Positions 1 to 8,459 of a stretch of 64,000 nucleotides of DNA are shown here, piece after piece. The stretch comes from Nostoc parmelioides FACHB-3921 (lineage in GTDB: Bacteria > Cyanobacteriota > Cyanobacteriia > Cyanobacteriales > Nostocaceae): contig NZ_JACJQL010000015.1 in the NCBI RefSeq assembly GCF_014696625.1, positions 62,001-126,000 on the forward strand. The letters run 5' to 3'. Position 1 is the first letter of the stretch. Each line of letters opens with the position of its first letter. Both the position numbers and the translations under genes were made by a program. The notes beneath the pieces were generated by a model that was not told the origin of the DNA, did not search any database, and saw only the letters and a list, made by a program, of their open reading frames with translations.

Positions 1-402
1 TACAATTTGGTCATCAATTTGAAAAGGTTCAGTTAGCAGAATTAAAATCCCAGAGAGGAAGTTTTGCAGAATATCGCGGAAGGCAAAACCAATGGCAACA
101 CCGCTAATTCCCAACAGTTGCACCAAATCACCTGCTCTAAATGTAGGAATCACAATGGAAAGAGCGATAAACAACCCAATCAAAATTGTTACACCTTGCG
201 CTAACCTTCCTAACACTAATCCCAGATTCCGTGCAGAACGACGATTGCGAGTTAATCGCTTGACTAGTGCCTTAATTCTGCTAGCAATAAACAAAAATAT
301 TAGAAAGACAATCAACGCTAAGACAATGTTGGGTAACAAAGCAATGAAACCGTTGATCATGCTTTGAACCTTGTCCCACGCTGTCGAAATTTCTGCATTC
401 AT
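1..402 (-). CDS. MscS-family mechanosensitive channel, N-terminal part
   Basis: The reverse strand is open from an ATG at 402 to the window edge, giving 134 residues; the C-terminal part lies outside. After a short amphipathic start come two hydrophobic helices (about residues 17-40 and 62-85) and then the MscS pore-lining helix, seen as GVAIGFAFRDILQNFLSG near residues 98-115, a glycine/alanine-rich helix running into the conserved FxNFxSGxxIL segment. MscS channels sit in the inner membrane and release solutes on hypo-osmotic shock. The family call is firm. Whether this is a minimal MscS or a larger member with a cytoplasmic extension cannot be judged. It is followed on the same strand by the ion channel and DUF389 genes' direction of transcription, so it may be the last gene of a membrane-protein run. 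Confidence 0.85.
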   Translation of the reverse strand, partial: MNAEISTAWDKVQSMINGFIALLPNIVLALIVFLIFLFIASRIKALVKRLTRNRRSARNLGLVLGRLAQGVTILIGLFIALSIVIPTFRAGDLVQLLGISGVAIGFAFRDILQNFLSGILILLTEPFQIDDQIV

Positions 403-459
403 GAACTTTCCTCACTCAATTAGATCAGGATTTATACAAAGAGACTTTTTGCTGTGAGA

Positions 460-495
460 GGGTGTAAGGGTATAGGGGTGTAGGGGTATAAGGGT
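460..495. repeat. Octanucleotide tandem repeat
   Basis: About 4.5 copies of an 8-nt unit GGGTRTAR lie between the MscS and ion-channel genes. Short tandem repeats of this kind (STRR) are typical of heterocystous cyanobacterial intergenic DNA. A related array is at 53854-53957. Confidence 0.7.
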
Positions 496-504
496 TTTGG
501 TCTA

Positions 505-1311
505 TTAATTTGAACTTCGATGCAATAATTGTTGAATTTCCTCTCTTAATGCTGCGATTTCGCTTTGAAGCAGTTGGATAGATTTTGCTCCGGCTAATTC
601 GGCTTCATCATCATCAGCATCACGGTCAATAAAGAATGTCGCTAGAGTTGCAGTCACATAGCCAAACACAGCAAAGGCATACAACGCTAAGAAAAAACAC
701 AGCACCCGACCTTCAGGGGTTTTCGGCCAATATTCGGAACCCATTGTAGTCATGAGCATTGCTGTCCACCATAAAGCAGTGCCATAATTGTGTAACCCTG
801 ATTTCACAGGCACTTCGTTCTCAAACGCATACATCCCTGCTGCTCCTAATAAAGTAACAATCATGGTTAACGCCACAACATAACCAAAGCCTCGACGGCT
901 CACACTGGCTGCCAAAACCCGCATTCCTCGGTTAGCACGGGTCATAACTCGCAATAGTTGTAGTCCTCTTACAGCCCGTGCTGTGCGTAATATTTTGATA
1001 ACTCGTACAATCCGAAAAGTCCGCAGCGCTGGCAAAAACAGAGAAATAACTGTTAGCCAATTGCTTTTGATATAGGAAGGTCTATGAGGAGCGATCGCTA
1101 ATTTCAGTAAAAAATCTAAAATAAAAATAACCCAAATAGTAATACTAACGGCTTGCAGTAAAGGATTTAACCCCCAGATAATCTCAATAATGAATAGTGC
1201 TAGCCACGCAAAGCCCAGCACCAACATTGGCGTTTCTAGCCAATCCTCCAACTGTTGCAAAACTTCGCTGCGTTCTTTGTCTAGGGCTTGTCTTTCTGAA
1301 AACATAGTCAT
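505..1311 (-). CDS. Voltage-sensor type ion transporter with an atypical pore filter
   Basis: A 268-residue protein with the layout of a six-helix cation channel subunit. The fourth helix is an arginine-rich voltage sensor, RTFRIVRVIKILRTARAVRG, near residues 96-115. The last two helices flank a pore loop near residues 180-197. Where a potassium channel has TVGYG the loop reads TTMGSEYWP, so the selectivity signature is absent although the re-entrant loop context is present (aromatic WWTAMLM before it, a hydrophobic helix after it). The C-terminal 45 residues are acidic and then probably helical. Two start codons are close (ATG at 1311 and 1305). The voltage-gated ion channel superfamily is clear from layout; the ion carried is unknown. 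Confidence 0.8.
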   Translation of the reverse strand: MTMFSERQALDKERSEVLQQLEDWLETPMLVLGFAWLALFIIEIIWGLNPLLQAVSITIWVIFILDFLLKLAIAPHRPSYIKSNWLTVISLFLPALRTFRIVRVIKILRTARAVRGLQLLRVMTRANRGMRVLAASVSRRGFGYVVALTMIVTLLGAAGMYAFENEVPVKSGLHNYGTALWWTAMLMTTMGSEYWPKTPEGRVLCFFLALYAFAVFGYVTATLATFFIDRDADDDEAELAGAKSIQLLQSEIAALREEIQQLLHRSSN

Positions 1312-1379
1312 TAGTTGTTAGCTATCCTCCTCTGCTCCCCTGCTTTTCTCTGTCACCTGTAACCTGTAACCTTCTTCCC

Positions 1380-2669
1380 CTATACCCCTGTATTTCTCAG
1401 AGGGGTTTCCAGCACGTTGACATCAACTAAAGGTGTGACTTTAAAATCTTGTTTTAATAAATGAGTTTGAATTGCTTGGGTAAGGCGATCGCTAATTTCT
1501 GCATTAGATGCTGTAACTTCAGGTTGACGCTGGACATAAATCACACATAGCAGGGTATCCTGTCCCGTAATGTTGGCGCGTGTAAAGCGCACATTCGACT
1601 CGACCAATTTTGCTAAACCCACTTGTTCTATAGTCTGTTGAAGTTCAGCATTGGCTCTTTGGGCAAGGCTAGAACGTTGGAGATTGGGAGAATTGATAAA
1701 CTGCCAAGTCAGCAACCCTGCCAAGGCGACAACAGTAATCACCAATGCAAAAAAGAATACTTGTTTTTTACCGCGCTGATAGCGAGTTCCTTGAGCAGAC
1801 AGCCCAAACATACGGAACAAGAGAGCAGCCGATAAATTGATGCCGCATAGTTGCAAGAACAGCAAAAACACCGCAGAAATTACCATATCCCACCTGCCAA
1901 TTGCACTGGCCATACCGATAATTCCCGCAGGTGGGGCTAAGGAAGCCGCAACTAACATTCCTGTAGCCGCACCAGATACTAAACTACTGCGTTCTGACTG
2001 TACCAAGTTAAGCGCCCCTGCTGCTCCGGCTGCAAGTGGTAAAATTACTGCCACGGCTGAAACTTGGTTATTGTCTAGCATTAAACTCGTGGGAATTTCT
2101 TGCCGTAATATTAGGCTAAGTAACCAAGTAGTAAAAATCGTGACGGTTAAAGCTGCAAAATATCGTAAAATACTCCGCCCTAAGAGTGAGCGATCGCCCC
2201 AAGCAGTAGCGATCGCTGTATTCATTGCCGGGCCTGCAAATGGCGCAATCAGCATCGCCGCTACTAGCAAGTAAGTTGTATTTGTATATAATCCAATCCA
2301 AACTACAAAGCCTGCGAGTGCAGCATAACCAAGAAAGCCTTGCCAAGAGCCAACACTTTGCAAACCGGAAAGCAAAATCTCAATGGGACTACGTTCCTCG
2401 ACATCCACAACTTGTTGGGGTGCTTCCGATGCAGGTGGTTGTAGAGCCATCACACCAGTTGGGATGAGTGTGATATGTACTTTGGGTAAGTCTTGCAATT
2501 CTTCTATAACTTTCCCAACTTCTCGATTAGAAATGTGAGCAATTACCACATCAATTGGTTCGTCAGCGTTCGCTGTAAATTGTGCCAGATTTGTGCCGTT
2601 ATGAAATTTAGCAATGTCGATAACCGCTTGTCCGTTGCCTTGTGGTACTTGGATAATAAGTTGACGCAT
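1380..2669 (-). CDS. DUF389 family membrane protein
   Basis: The family is recognised from the membrane core, with the segments LLVAAMLIAPFAGPAMNTAI (near residue 135) and a long run of hydrophobic helices over residues 110-325. The N-terminal 90 residues form a soluble alpha/beta domain and the C-terminal 100 residues are again soluble. DUF389 proteins are found in bacteria and archaea and have no assigned biochemical activity. The frame stays open to a GTG at 2675, but the ribosome-binding site AGGAGGTG overlaps that GTG and sits six bases before the ATG at 2669, so ATG is preferred. It is not fused to another domain. It runs in the same direction as the ion channel, 68 bp away. Confidence 0.8.
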   Translation of the reverse strand: MRQLIIQVPQGNGQAVIDIAKFHNGTNLAQFTANADEPIDVVIAHISNREVGKVIEELQDLPKVHITLIPTGVMALQPPASEAPQQVVDVEERSPIEILLSGLQSVGSWQGFLGYAALAGFVVWIGLYTNTTYLLVAAMLIAPFAGPAMNTAIATAWGDRSLLGRSILRYFAALTVTIFTTWLLSLILRQEIPTSLMLDNNQVSAVAVILPLAAGAAGALNLVQSERSSLVSGAATGMLVAASLAPPAGIIGMASAIGRWDMVISAVFLLFLQLCGINLSAALLFRMFGLSAQGTRYQRGKKQVFFFALVITVVALAGLLTWQFINSPNLQRSSLAQRANAELQQTIEQVGLAKLVESNVRFTRANITGQDTLLCVIYVQRQPEVTASNAEISDRLTQAIQTHLLKQDFKVTPLVDVNVLETPLRNTGV

Positions 2670-3045
2670 TTTCACCTCCTACAGCTAACCATCTTGCTTT
2701 TTCAGGTAATAACTCTACTACCCAAAGAAATATTTTCTGATAAAAACATTTGGTTATCGCCAGAAGATGAAAGAGAAATTTAAGATAATTAGATTAAAAA
2801 TAGGAATTTACAGAGATATTTATAAATATTTAAATATTTTGATCCTTAATGGAAATTCACTACAATTCGTTATTTCAATAATTCATTATTTATGAATAAA
2901 GAATATGCCTAAAGAAATAAATTATTTTCACACTCAAGCAGGAATATAGTTTGTGATAAGTATGAGTTCATAAAAAGTCTATTTTTGATTGATTACTATT
3001 GAATTAGTAGAGAAATAGAATGAAAAATAATAGGAGGTATATACA
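2670..3045. other. AT-rich divergent intergenic region
   Basis: This stretch separates the divergent DUF389 and SLH genes. It is very AT-rich and must hold both promoters. A strong ribosome-binding site, AGGAGGT, lies just before the SLH start. I see no RNA gene, repeat array or other ORF in it. Confidence 0.5.
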
Positions 3046-3561
3046 ATGACTTGGTTAATGCAGTTAGCATCAGCAGGGATATCTTTACTAACTTTAAATT
3101 TGACAGTTATTGCAGTTGGAGCATTAGAAAGCTATGCCCAATCTTCCCCTGAAACTACCTTTAGTGACGTTCCATCTAGTTACTGGGCGCAACCATTTAT
3201 TCAGGGTTTAACTGCAAGAAATATTGTTGCTGGATATCCTGATGGGACATTTCGACCAAAACAGCCAGTAAATCGAGATGAGTTTGCAGCTATTATTCGC
3301 CAAGCTTTTGATCAGGCACCAATTCGTCAAATAGAAAGTGGTGCTGTATATCAAGATATTCCTGCTAACCATTGGGCTGTTCGTCCCATTGAAGATGCCT
3401 ATCAACAAGGATTTATGACGGGTTATCCTGATGGTTATTTTCGCCCGAATCAACCTGTTTCTAAAGTTGAAGCTATTGTTGCTTTAAATAGAGGTTTAAA
3501 TTTAACTACTGATGCAGCAGCAACTAAACCAAATACCACACCGAGTTCAGTTACCAGATGA
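3046..3561 (+). CDS. Two-SLH-domain exported protein
   Basis: The 171-residue product starts with a signal peptide (about residues 1-33, ending in SYAQS) and then has two S-layer homology domains. The first runs from FSDVPSSYWAQPFI to about residue 85 and the second from YQDIPANHWAVRPIE to about residue 155; each carries the AGYPDGTFRP or TGYPDGYFRP motif. SLH domains bind cell-wall polysaccharide or, in cyanobacteria, help anchor the outer envelope. There are only two domains and no porin barrel, so this is not one of the large SLH-OprB porins. AGGAGGTATATACA before the ATG supports the start. Its stop overlaps the start of the DUF2382 gene in an ATGA, pointing to translational coupling. Confidence 0.85.
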   Translation: MTWLMQLASAGISLLTLNLTVIAVGALESYAQSSPETTFSDVPSSYWAQPFIQGLTARNIVAGYPDGTFRPKQPVNRDEFAAIIRQAFDQAPIRQIESGAVYQDIPANHWAVRPIEDAYQQGFMTGYPDGYFRPNQPVSKVEAIVALNRGLNLTTDAAATKPNTTPSSVTR

Positions 3562-3962
3562 ACGAGAGGGATCACCAAAACCTCAGACTATATGAAGAAC
3601 GTTTAGTTGCCAATAAATCTCGTGTGAAGACTGGAGAAGTAGCTATTGGTAAGCACGTAGAAAGTGAAACAGCAAGAGTTTCTGTCCCAGTGGAAAAAGA
3701 ACGTGTAGTGATTGAACGCACTACTCCAGAAGCGGGTGCTAGAACTGTGTCTCCTGCTGAGGCTGACTTCCGTGAAGGAGAAGTAACTCGGATGGGTATT
3801 TATGAAGAAACTCCTGATATTCACAAGGAAGCGGTTTTGCGTGAGGAAGTGAAAGTTAAGAAAGTAACAGAGCAGGATACAGTTGAAGCCGAAGAAACTC
3901 TTCGTCGTGAGGAATTAGACATTGATCAAGACAATGAGCAATTGCGTGGTAGAAGAAGCTGA
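3558..3962 (+). CDS. DUF2382 (YsnF/AvaK-type) stress protein
   Basis: A 134-residue, highly charged protein almost wholly made of the DUF2382 domain: LRLYEERLVANKSRVKTGEV near residues 8-27, then VSVPVEKERVVIER and an acidic-basic helical end. The domain occurs in AvaK, an akinete marker protein of Anabaena, and in YsnF, a general stress protein of Bacillus. Usually a PRC-barrel domain precedes it; here it is absent. The ATG shares ATGA with the stop of the SLH gene, in a different frame, so the two are probably translated together. The frame is open for only ten codons before the ATG, which argues against a recently broken fusion. Function beyond stress association is unknown. Confidence 0.8.
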   Translation: MNERDHQNLRLYEERLVANKSRVKTGEVAIGKHVESETARVSVPVEKERVVIERTTPEAGARTVSPAEADFREGEVTRMGIYEETPDIHKEAVLREEVKVKKVTEQDTVEAEETLRREELDIDQDNEQLRGRRS

Positions 3963-4256
3963 ATAAGTATAAGTTTGATTTTTCATTGCGATTCAAAGAT
4001 ATTTCAGATCCTCTTCCTGTCAAAGAGGGATTGAGGAGACTTTATCTCACCTTAGAGGACTTTAAAATTCCCTAATCCCCAGTATCCAATCCCAGTGTGG
4101 AAGCTGACCGTAACAGCAAATTATGTGAACAAGGGCGATCGCTCAAATAGTGTATGTAGGGATTGGTAATAAATAATAGTAAAAAACAATTACCTACTAC
4201 CAAGCAAAGCAATCATATCGTCAGTAATTAGCCGAACACGAAGAAAGCTTTTTAAT

Positions 4257-4940
4257 TCAATTGCTTTCCCGTATTTCATCGTACTTAGCGCGGACTGCTC
4301 GTATATCTTGCCACATTAACCATTTAGGACTACCTTGCTCCTTAGAAGGGTTACGCAATAAATAAGAGGGGTGGAAAATGGGCATACATAAATGCCCTTC
4401 CCACTCTAGCCACTGGCCACGAATCTTGGTAATGCCGCGTTTATCACCAGTCAGGCCTTTGACGGCGGTTGCACCTGTAAGCAAAATGATTTTGGGGTTA
4501 ACAAGGCGTATTTGTTCTAATAAATATGGTAAACAAGCCGCCATTTCATTAGGTGTGGGAACTCGATTCTCAGGCGGTCGGCACTTATTAATGTTAGCAA
4601 TATAAACATCATGCTCAGTAGTTAAATCCACTGATGCTAAGATTTTATCTAACAACTGCCCTGATCTACCCACAAAAGGCAGACCTGTTTCGTCTTCATT
4701 TTGACCAGGTGCTTCTCCTACGACCATAATAGGTGCTTTGAGGTTGCCTCTGCCGACCACAGCATGAGTACGGGTGCTACCCAATTCACAACGCTGGCAC
4801 TGATTACAATGTTGTGCCAACTCGGCCATATTGTTATATGTTCCGGGTGGAATGGGAATTTTGCCATCCGTGGGAATCAAATCTTGTTGATTAAGGTTTG
4901 ATTCTTCGTTAAAGAGGCTGAGTTGGATTTCGCTACTCAT
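4257..4940 (-). CDS. Family 4 uracil-DNA glycosylase
   Basis: This enzyme removes uracil from DNA as the first step of base excision repair. Family 4 members carry a 4Fe-4S cluster; candidate ligands visible are the pair CNQC/CELG around residues 44-50 and cysteines at CRPPENR and in AACLPYL. The active-site motif is GEAPGQNEDETGLPFVGRSG and the second motif is HPSYLLRNP near the end. The frame is open to 5015, but the ATG at 4940 (MSSEIQLSLF) gives the length and N-terminus usual for cyanobacterial homologues, so the first 25 codons are left out. It converges on the DUF2382 gene, with about 290 bp between. Confidence 0.88.
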   Translation of the reverse strand: MSSEIQLSLFNEESNLNQQDLIPTDGKIPIPPGTYNNMAELAQHCNQCQRCELGSTRTHAVVGRGNLKAPIMVVGEAPGQNEDETGLPFVGRSGQLLDKILASVDLTTEHDVYIANINKCRPPENRVPTPNEMAACLPYLLEQIRLVNPKIILLTGATAVKGLTGDKRGITKIRGQWLEWEGHLCMPIFHPSYLLRNPSKEQGSPKWLMWQDIRAVRAKYDEIRESN

Positions 4941-5397
4941 GAAAATTTGGATAATTGGCCTAGTGACAGCTAATTTGTCTGAGTTTAATGGGCTGTAACT
5001 TTTGTTATTAAACACTGAATATTGACTAGAACCTTATTGTATCTGACTTTTTCACATACCGCGAAAAGTCAGATTACTTATTAACCAAAAATACTTAAGT
5101 GTAGCTGTTGACTGTTGACTGTTGACAGACTTAAAAGCTTTGTTTTTTCTCAGCTTGATATCCTAATATCTCTGGATACGGTCATAAATAAATACATATC
5201 TGCTGGATCAATCAAGTAAATGCGTAGTTCTAATATTCCGCAGAAAATACTATATTTACGTTTTTTCACGGAAAATACATCGATTTTTTATATTTAAATA
5301 AGTGTACTTACTTATACTGTATATAGGTTCGATATTTGATTGCTGAAATATACGTAGGGGAGGCATTGTGTTGGACAGGTTTCCCAACATTCACGCA
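4941..5397. other. Intergenic region with short TGTTGAC repeats
   Basis: This lies upstream of the glycosylase gene. At about 5104-5126 there are three copies of the heptamer TGTTGAC/CTGTTGA, an STRR-type repeat that recurs at 55642. The rest is AT-rich. No coding potential or RNA gene was seen. Confidence 0.5.
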
Positions 5398-5537
5398 AGT
5401 GGCGTTGCAATACGGTTCGGATAAGCTCTTGAAGCAGAGGAGGCAGGGAAGGAAAGGAGGTTATTTTCATAATTTTTCTCTTCCCCTGCCTGCCTTAACC
5501 AAGAAATCCCTTAACCGAGCCGTACTGAGTGGCGTTG
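5398..5537. mobile_element. MITE-like hairpin element flanked by a 10-bp direct repeat
   Basis: A 120-bp insert at 5408-5527 lies between two copies of AGTGGCGTTG (5398-5407 and 5528-5537). The insert has inverted ends: TACGGTTCGGATAAG at 5411-5425 and CTTAACCGAGCCGTA at 5510-5524, complementary at 13 of 15 positions. A second inverted pair further in is purine-rich on the left (GGCAGGGAAGG) and pyrimidine-rich on the right (CTTCCCCTGCC). No transposase is encoded. This is the structure of a non-autonomous miniature element with a target duplication; the direct repeat could also be chance or part of the element. Confidence 0.5.
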
Positions 5538-5682
5538 GGTTATGCCCACACTACAGATACTGAGATTTTTTCACTAATCAAATCGCATCGCTACATAGAA
5601 AAGCTAAAAACACTAAAAACTTTAGGTGCATCTGACCCAAGCATTAATTGATTCTCTTTATCTCATACAATTTTAAAGAAAT

Positions 5683-6699
5683 ATGATTATCAAATTCACC
5701 GTGGTGATATGCACTTATAACGGTGCAACAAGATTGCCTAATGTACTCGATCAACTGCAAAATCAAATAGATACAGAGGCGATTCCGTGGGAAATACTTG
5801 TAGTTGATAACAACAGTACAGACAATACCAAACAAGTAGTCCAGCAGTATCAAAATACTTGCTTTCAATCAGGACAATTGCGATATAGTTTTGAGCCAGA
5901 ACAAGGATTGGCGATCGCTCGTCAACACGCTGTTACAGCAGCCAGAGGGGAGTTAATTGGCTTTTTAGATGACGATAATATTCCCTCTCCCACATGGGTT
6001 GCTAGTGCCTATTTATTTGCTCAAAATCATCCTCATGCAGGTGCTTATGGTAGCCGTATTCAAGGTGAGTTTGAAGTTCCTCCTCCAGCTAATTTCCAAC
6101 GCATCGCAGCTCTACTCGCATTAACAGAACGAGGCTCGAAAAAGCTTCTCTATGAACCGAAAAAAAAGGTACTTCCCCCTGGAGCCGGGTTAGTTGTGCG
6201 AAAACAAGCTTGGTTAGAAAATGTGCCAGAAAGATGTTTTCTACAAGGTAGAGTTTGTGAACCCTATTTACCAGGGGAAGATTTAGAAGCACTGTTACAC
6301 ATTCAACAAGCTGGATGGGACATTTGGTATAACCCAGAAATGCAAATAACTCACCAAATACCTTATTGGCGGTTAAAAAAAGATTATCTTGTTGATTTAT
6401 GTCGTGGTATTGGATTGAGCCGTTATCACACGCGGATGTTGAGTGTTAAACCTTGGCAAGCTCCTGTTTTATTTTGGTTATATATTTTTAATGACCTACG
6501 TAAACTTTTTCTGCACCTATACAAATATCGCAGTAGGGTCAAAAGTGATTTGATTGCAGCCTGTGAACTGGAACTATTTATTGGTAGCTTGCTAAGTCCT
6601 GCCTATATTTGGAAAGCACACATCAAGAAATATTTTCGTAAACAGCGTCCAGTATCCTTTTCTGATTCGGTCAGATGCGCTGATTACACGCAAAATTAA
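5683..6699 (+). CDS. Family 2 glycosyltransferase, HpsE-like
   Basis: The 338-residue protein begins with the GT-A fold signature TVVICTYNGATRLP, followed by VVDNNSTDNT (nucleotide-sugar binding) near residue 40 and the metal-binding LDDDN near residue 90. The acceptor-side motif PGEDLEALLHIQQAG (ED motif) is near residue 195. The last 100 residues contain a hydrophobic stretch and basic segments that suggest membrane association. It resembles HpsE-type enzymes of hormogonium polysaccharide synthesis in Nostoc, from memory of the family; no other hps gene lies nearby, so the pathway is not certain. It stands alone, with a hairpin just after its stop (AGTCTCCAAC / GTTGGAGACT around 6711-6737) as a likely terminator. 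Confidence 0.75.
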   Translation: MIIKFTVVICTYNGATRLPNVLDQLQNQIDTEAIPWEILVVDNNSTDNTKQVVQQYQNTCFQSGQLRYSFEPEQGLAIARQHAVTAARGELIGFLDDDNIPSPTWVASAYLFAQNHPHAGAYGSRIQGEFEVPPPANFQRIAALLALTERGSKKLLYEPKKKVLPPGAGLVVRKQAWLENVPERCFLQGRVCEPYLPGEDLEALLHIQQAGWDIWYNPEMQITHQIPYWRLKKDYLVDLCRGIGLSRYHTRMLSVKPWQAPVLFWLYIFNDLRKLFLHLYKYRSRVKSDLIAACELELFIGSLLSPAYIWKAHIKKYFRKQRPVSFSDSVRCADYTQN

Positions 6700-6708
6700 G
6701 TTAATCTG

Positions 6709-6739
6709 AGTCTCCAACTTCGCTTCCGTTGGAGACTCA
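6709..6739 (+). terminator. Hairpin after the glycosyltransferase gene
   Basis: GAGTCTCCAAC and GTTGGAGACTC form a perfect 11-bp stem around a short loop, starting 10 bases after the stop codon. There is no strong T-run, so termination is likely but not certain. Confidence 0.5.
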
Positions 6740-6850
6740 GGTTAATTTACGCCACACAATAGGCGATCGCGTAACTGCCCTCTACATCATCCAAGAGTTG
6801 CTTACACTCACTAAATAAGGCAAAATTGATAACACTAATTGGTTGCCAAT

Positions 6851-8326
6851 ATGCGTGTTCCAATAGTTGTGATTTTGGTGGTGGGGCTATTCGTGAGTCG
6901 GGAACATCAGCCAGTACTGGCGAATTTTCCAGTCGAGACGAAAGATTTGTCTGACGGAACGGTTATTGATGGATACGCCAAATATGGCGATTATATAGGT
7001 GTTCCGGAAACGGGTGGATTTTCCCAAACAATTGTTCAGGATGTGCAAATTCGCTTTATCGACGACAATAATCAGTCTGTAGATGAGCAGGGAAAACCGA
7101 TTATAGGACGCACCCAAAAAGATTTTATTTTGGGTCTTTTAAAACTCAAGCCTGGTCAAATATTCCGTGAAGAAGCTCTACAAGCAGATTTACGAAGATT
7201 GCGAAAACTAGAGTCATTCACTTATGTTAGGGCTTACCGAGAAGAAAATCCCTTTGGGGTAAACATTATTTATGATGTTAAAGAACGCCGCTTTCCTAGT
7301 TGGAATTATGGTATAGGCAATAACGATGATATTGGCTTGTCTGGTCGGGTAACTTATAAAGATGCCAACATTAGCGGTTTAAATGACCAACTGGCAACAA
7401 CTGTGCAAGTTAGCGGTAAAGATATCCAATTTCATAGCCGATTTACGAGTCCTTATCGTCCAGGAGAACCAGAACGGCTGGGTTATAGTGTAACAGCTTT
7501 CCGCGATCGCCAAATATCCCGTACCTTTGATGATCAGATAAGGCTAGCCAATGGTAACAGAACCAGAGAAGGTAGATTTGGTGGTTCTGTGGCTTTACTC
7601 CGTTCTTTTGATGAATGGGATGCGGCGTTAGGTCTTAACTACACCAGGATTAGTCTTCGTGATAAAGATTACAACGTTGTTCGGACTGATGGCTTAGGTA
7701 ATCCGCTTTCGGCGAGTGGTAAGGGCATTGATGACCTATTTACATTATCCTTGGCTGTAACGAGAGATTTACGAGATCATCGCCTCAATCCTACTCAAGG
7801 TTCAATTCTCACCCTTAGCACTGAACAAGCAATCCCCTTGGGACTAGGGAATATTTTTAGTAACCGTCTCCAAGGAAACTATATTCAATATCTACCAGTC
7901 ACCTGGATAGGAAATCAGAATCTGACAGATAATCCGGAGATGGTGGCTGTAAATTTGCAACTTGGCACAATTTTTGGAGAATTTCCCCCGGCTGATGCGT
8001 TTAATCTAGGCGGGTTAAATTCGGTACGTGGTTATGGTTCAGGAAAACTCGCCAGTGGTCGCAGTTATGGTTTAGCTTCTGTGGAATATCGTTTTCCCAT
8101 TGTGGAGTCAATTGGTGGAGTTGTATTTACCGATTTCGCCTCAGATTTTGGTTCTGGTAAAACAGTCATCGGGGAACCAGGTGTAGTCAGAAACAAACCC
8201 GGAAGCGGCTTTGGCTATGGCTTAGGAGTCCGCTTGAACTCTCCTTTTGGCTTATTTCGTGGTGATTTGGGAGTTAGTGACCAAGGAGAAGTCAGATTTG
8301 AAATCACAACTGGACAAAAATTTTAA
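6851..8326 (+). CDS. Omp85/BamA-family outer-membrane protein with one POTRA domain
   Basis: After an N-terminal signal segment there is one recognisable POTRA domain (about residues 55-150: FIDDNNQSV through NPFGVNIIYDVKERRF), followed by a 16-strand barrel region of about 340 residues. The barrel holds the Omp85 signature FNLGGLNSVRGYGSGKLASG near residue 385, with the conserved VRGY of loop 6. Omp85 proteins insert barrel proteins into the outer membrane or export polypeptides. At about 491 residues it is much shorter than typical cyanobacterial Omp85 proteins with three POTRA domains. From memory it corresponds to alr0075 of Anabaena 7120, one of three Omp85 paralogues. The frame is open to a TTG at 6839; the ATG at 6851 is preferred. 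Confidence 0.85.
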   Translation: MRVPIVVILVVGLFVSREHQPVLANFPVETKDLSDGTVIDGYAKYGDYIGVPETGGFSQTIVQDVQIRFIDDNNQSVDEQGKPIIGRTQKDFILGLLKLKPGQIFREEALQADLRRLRKLESFTYVRAYREENPFGVNIIYDVKERRFPSWNYGIGNNDDIGLSGRVTYKDANISGLNDQLATTVQVSGKDIQFHSRFTSPYRPGEPERLGYSVTAFRDRQISRTFDDQIRLANGNRTREGRFGGSVALLRSFDEWDAALGLNYTRISLRDKDYNVVRTDGLGNPLSASGKGIDDLFTLSLAVTRDLRDHRLNPTQGSILTLSTEQAIPLGLGNIFSNRLQGNYIQYLPVTWIGNQNLTDNPEMVAVNLQLGTIFGEFPPADAFNLGGLNSVRGYGSGKLASGRSYGLASVEYRFPIVESIGGVVFTDFASDFGSGKTVIGEPGVVRNKPGSGFGYGLGVRLNSPFGLFRGDLGVSDQGEVRFEITTGQKF

Positions 8327-8459
8327 ATAGTCAATAGTCAATAAGCGATTGGTCAAATATCATTATTTTTCTTACTACTTCCTCCAATCCCCAATCTAAG
8401 GCAAAAGAAAAAATCTTTTACCTTTTTACTTTTTACTTTTTACTTTCTTGTCCCCAACG

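Noticed and set aside
5398..5537. Insertion sequence with transposase
   Set aside because: The element is too short to encode a transposase and no transposase frame is present in the window.
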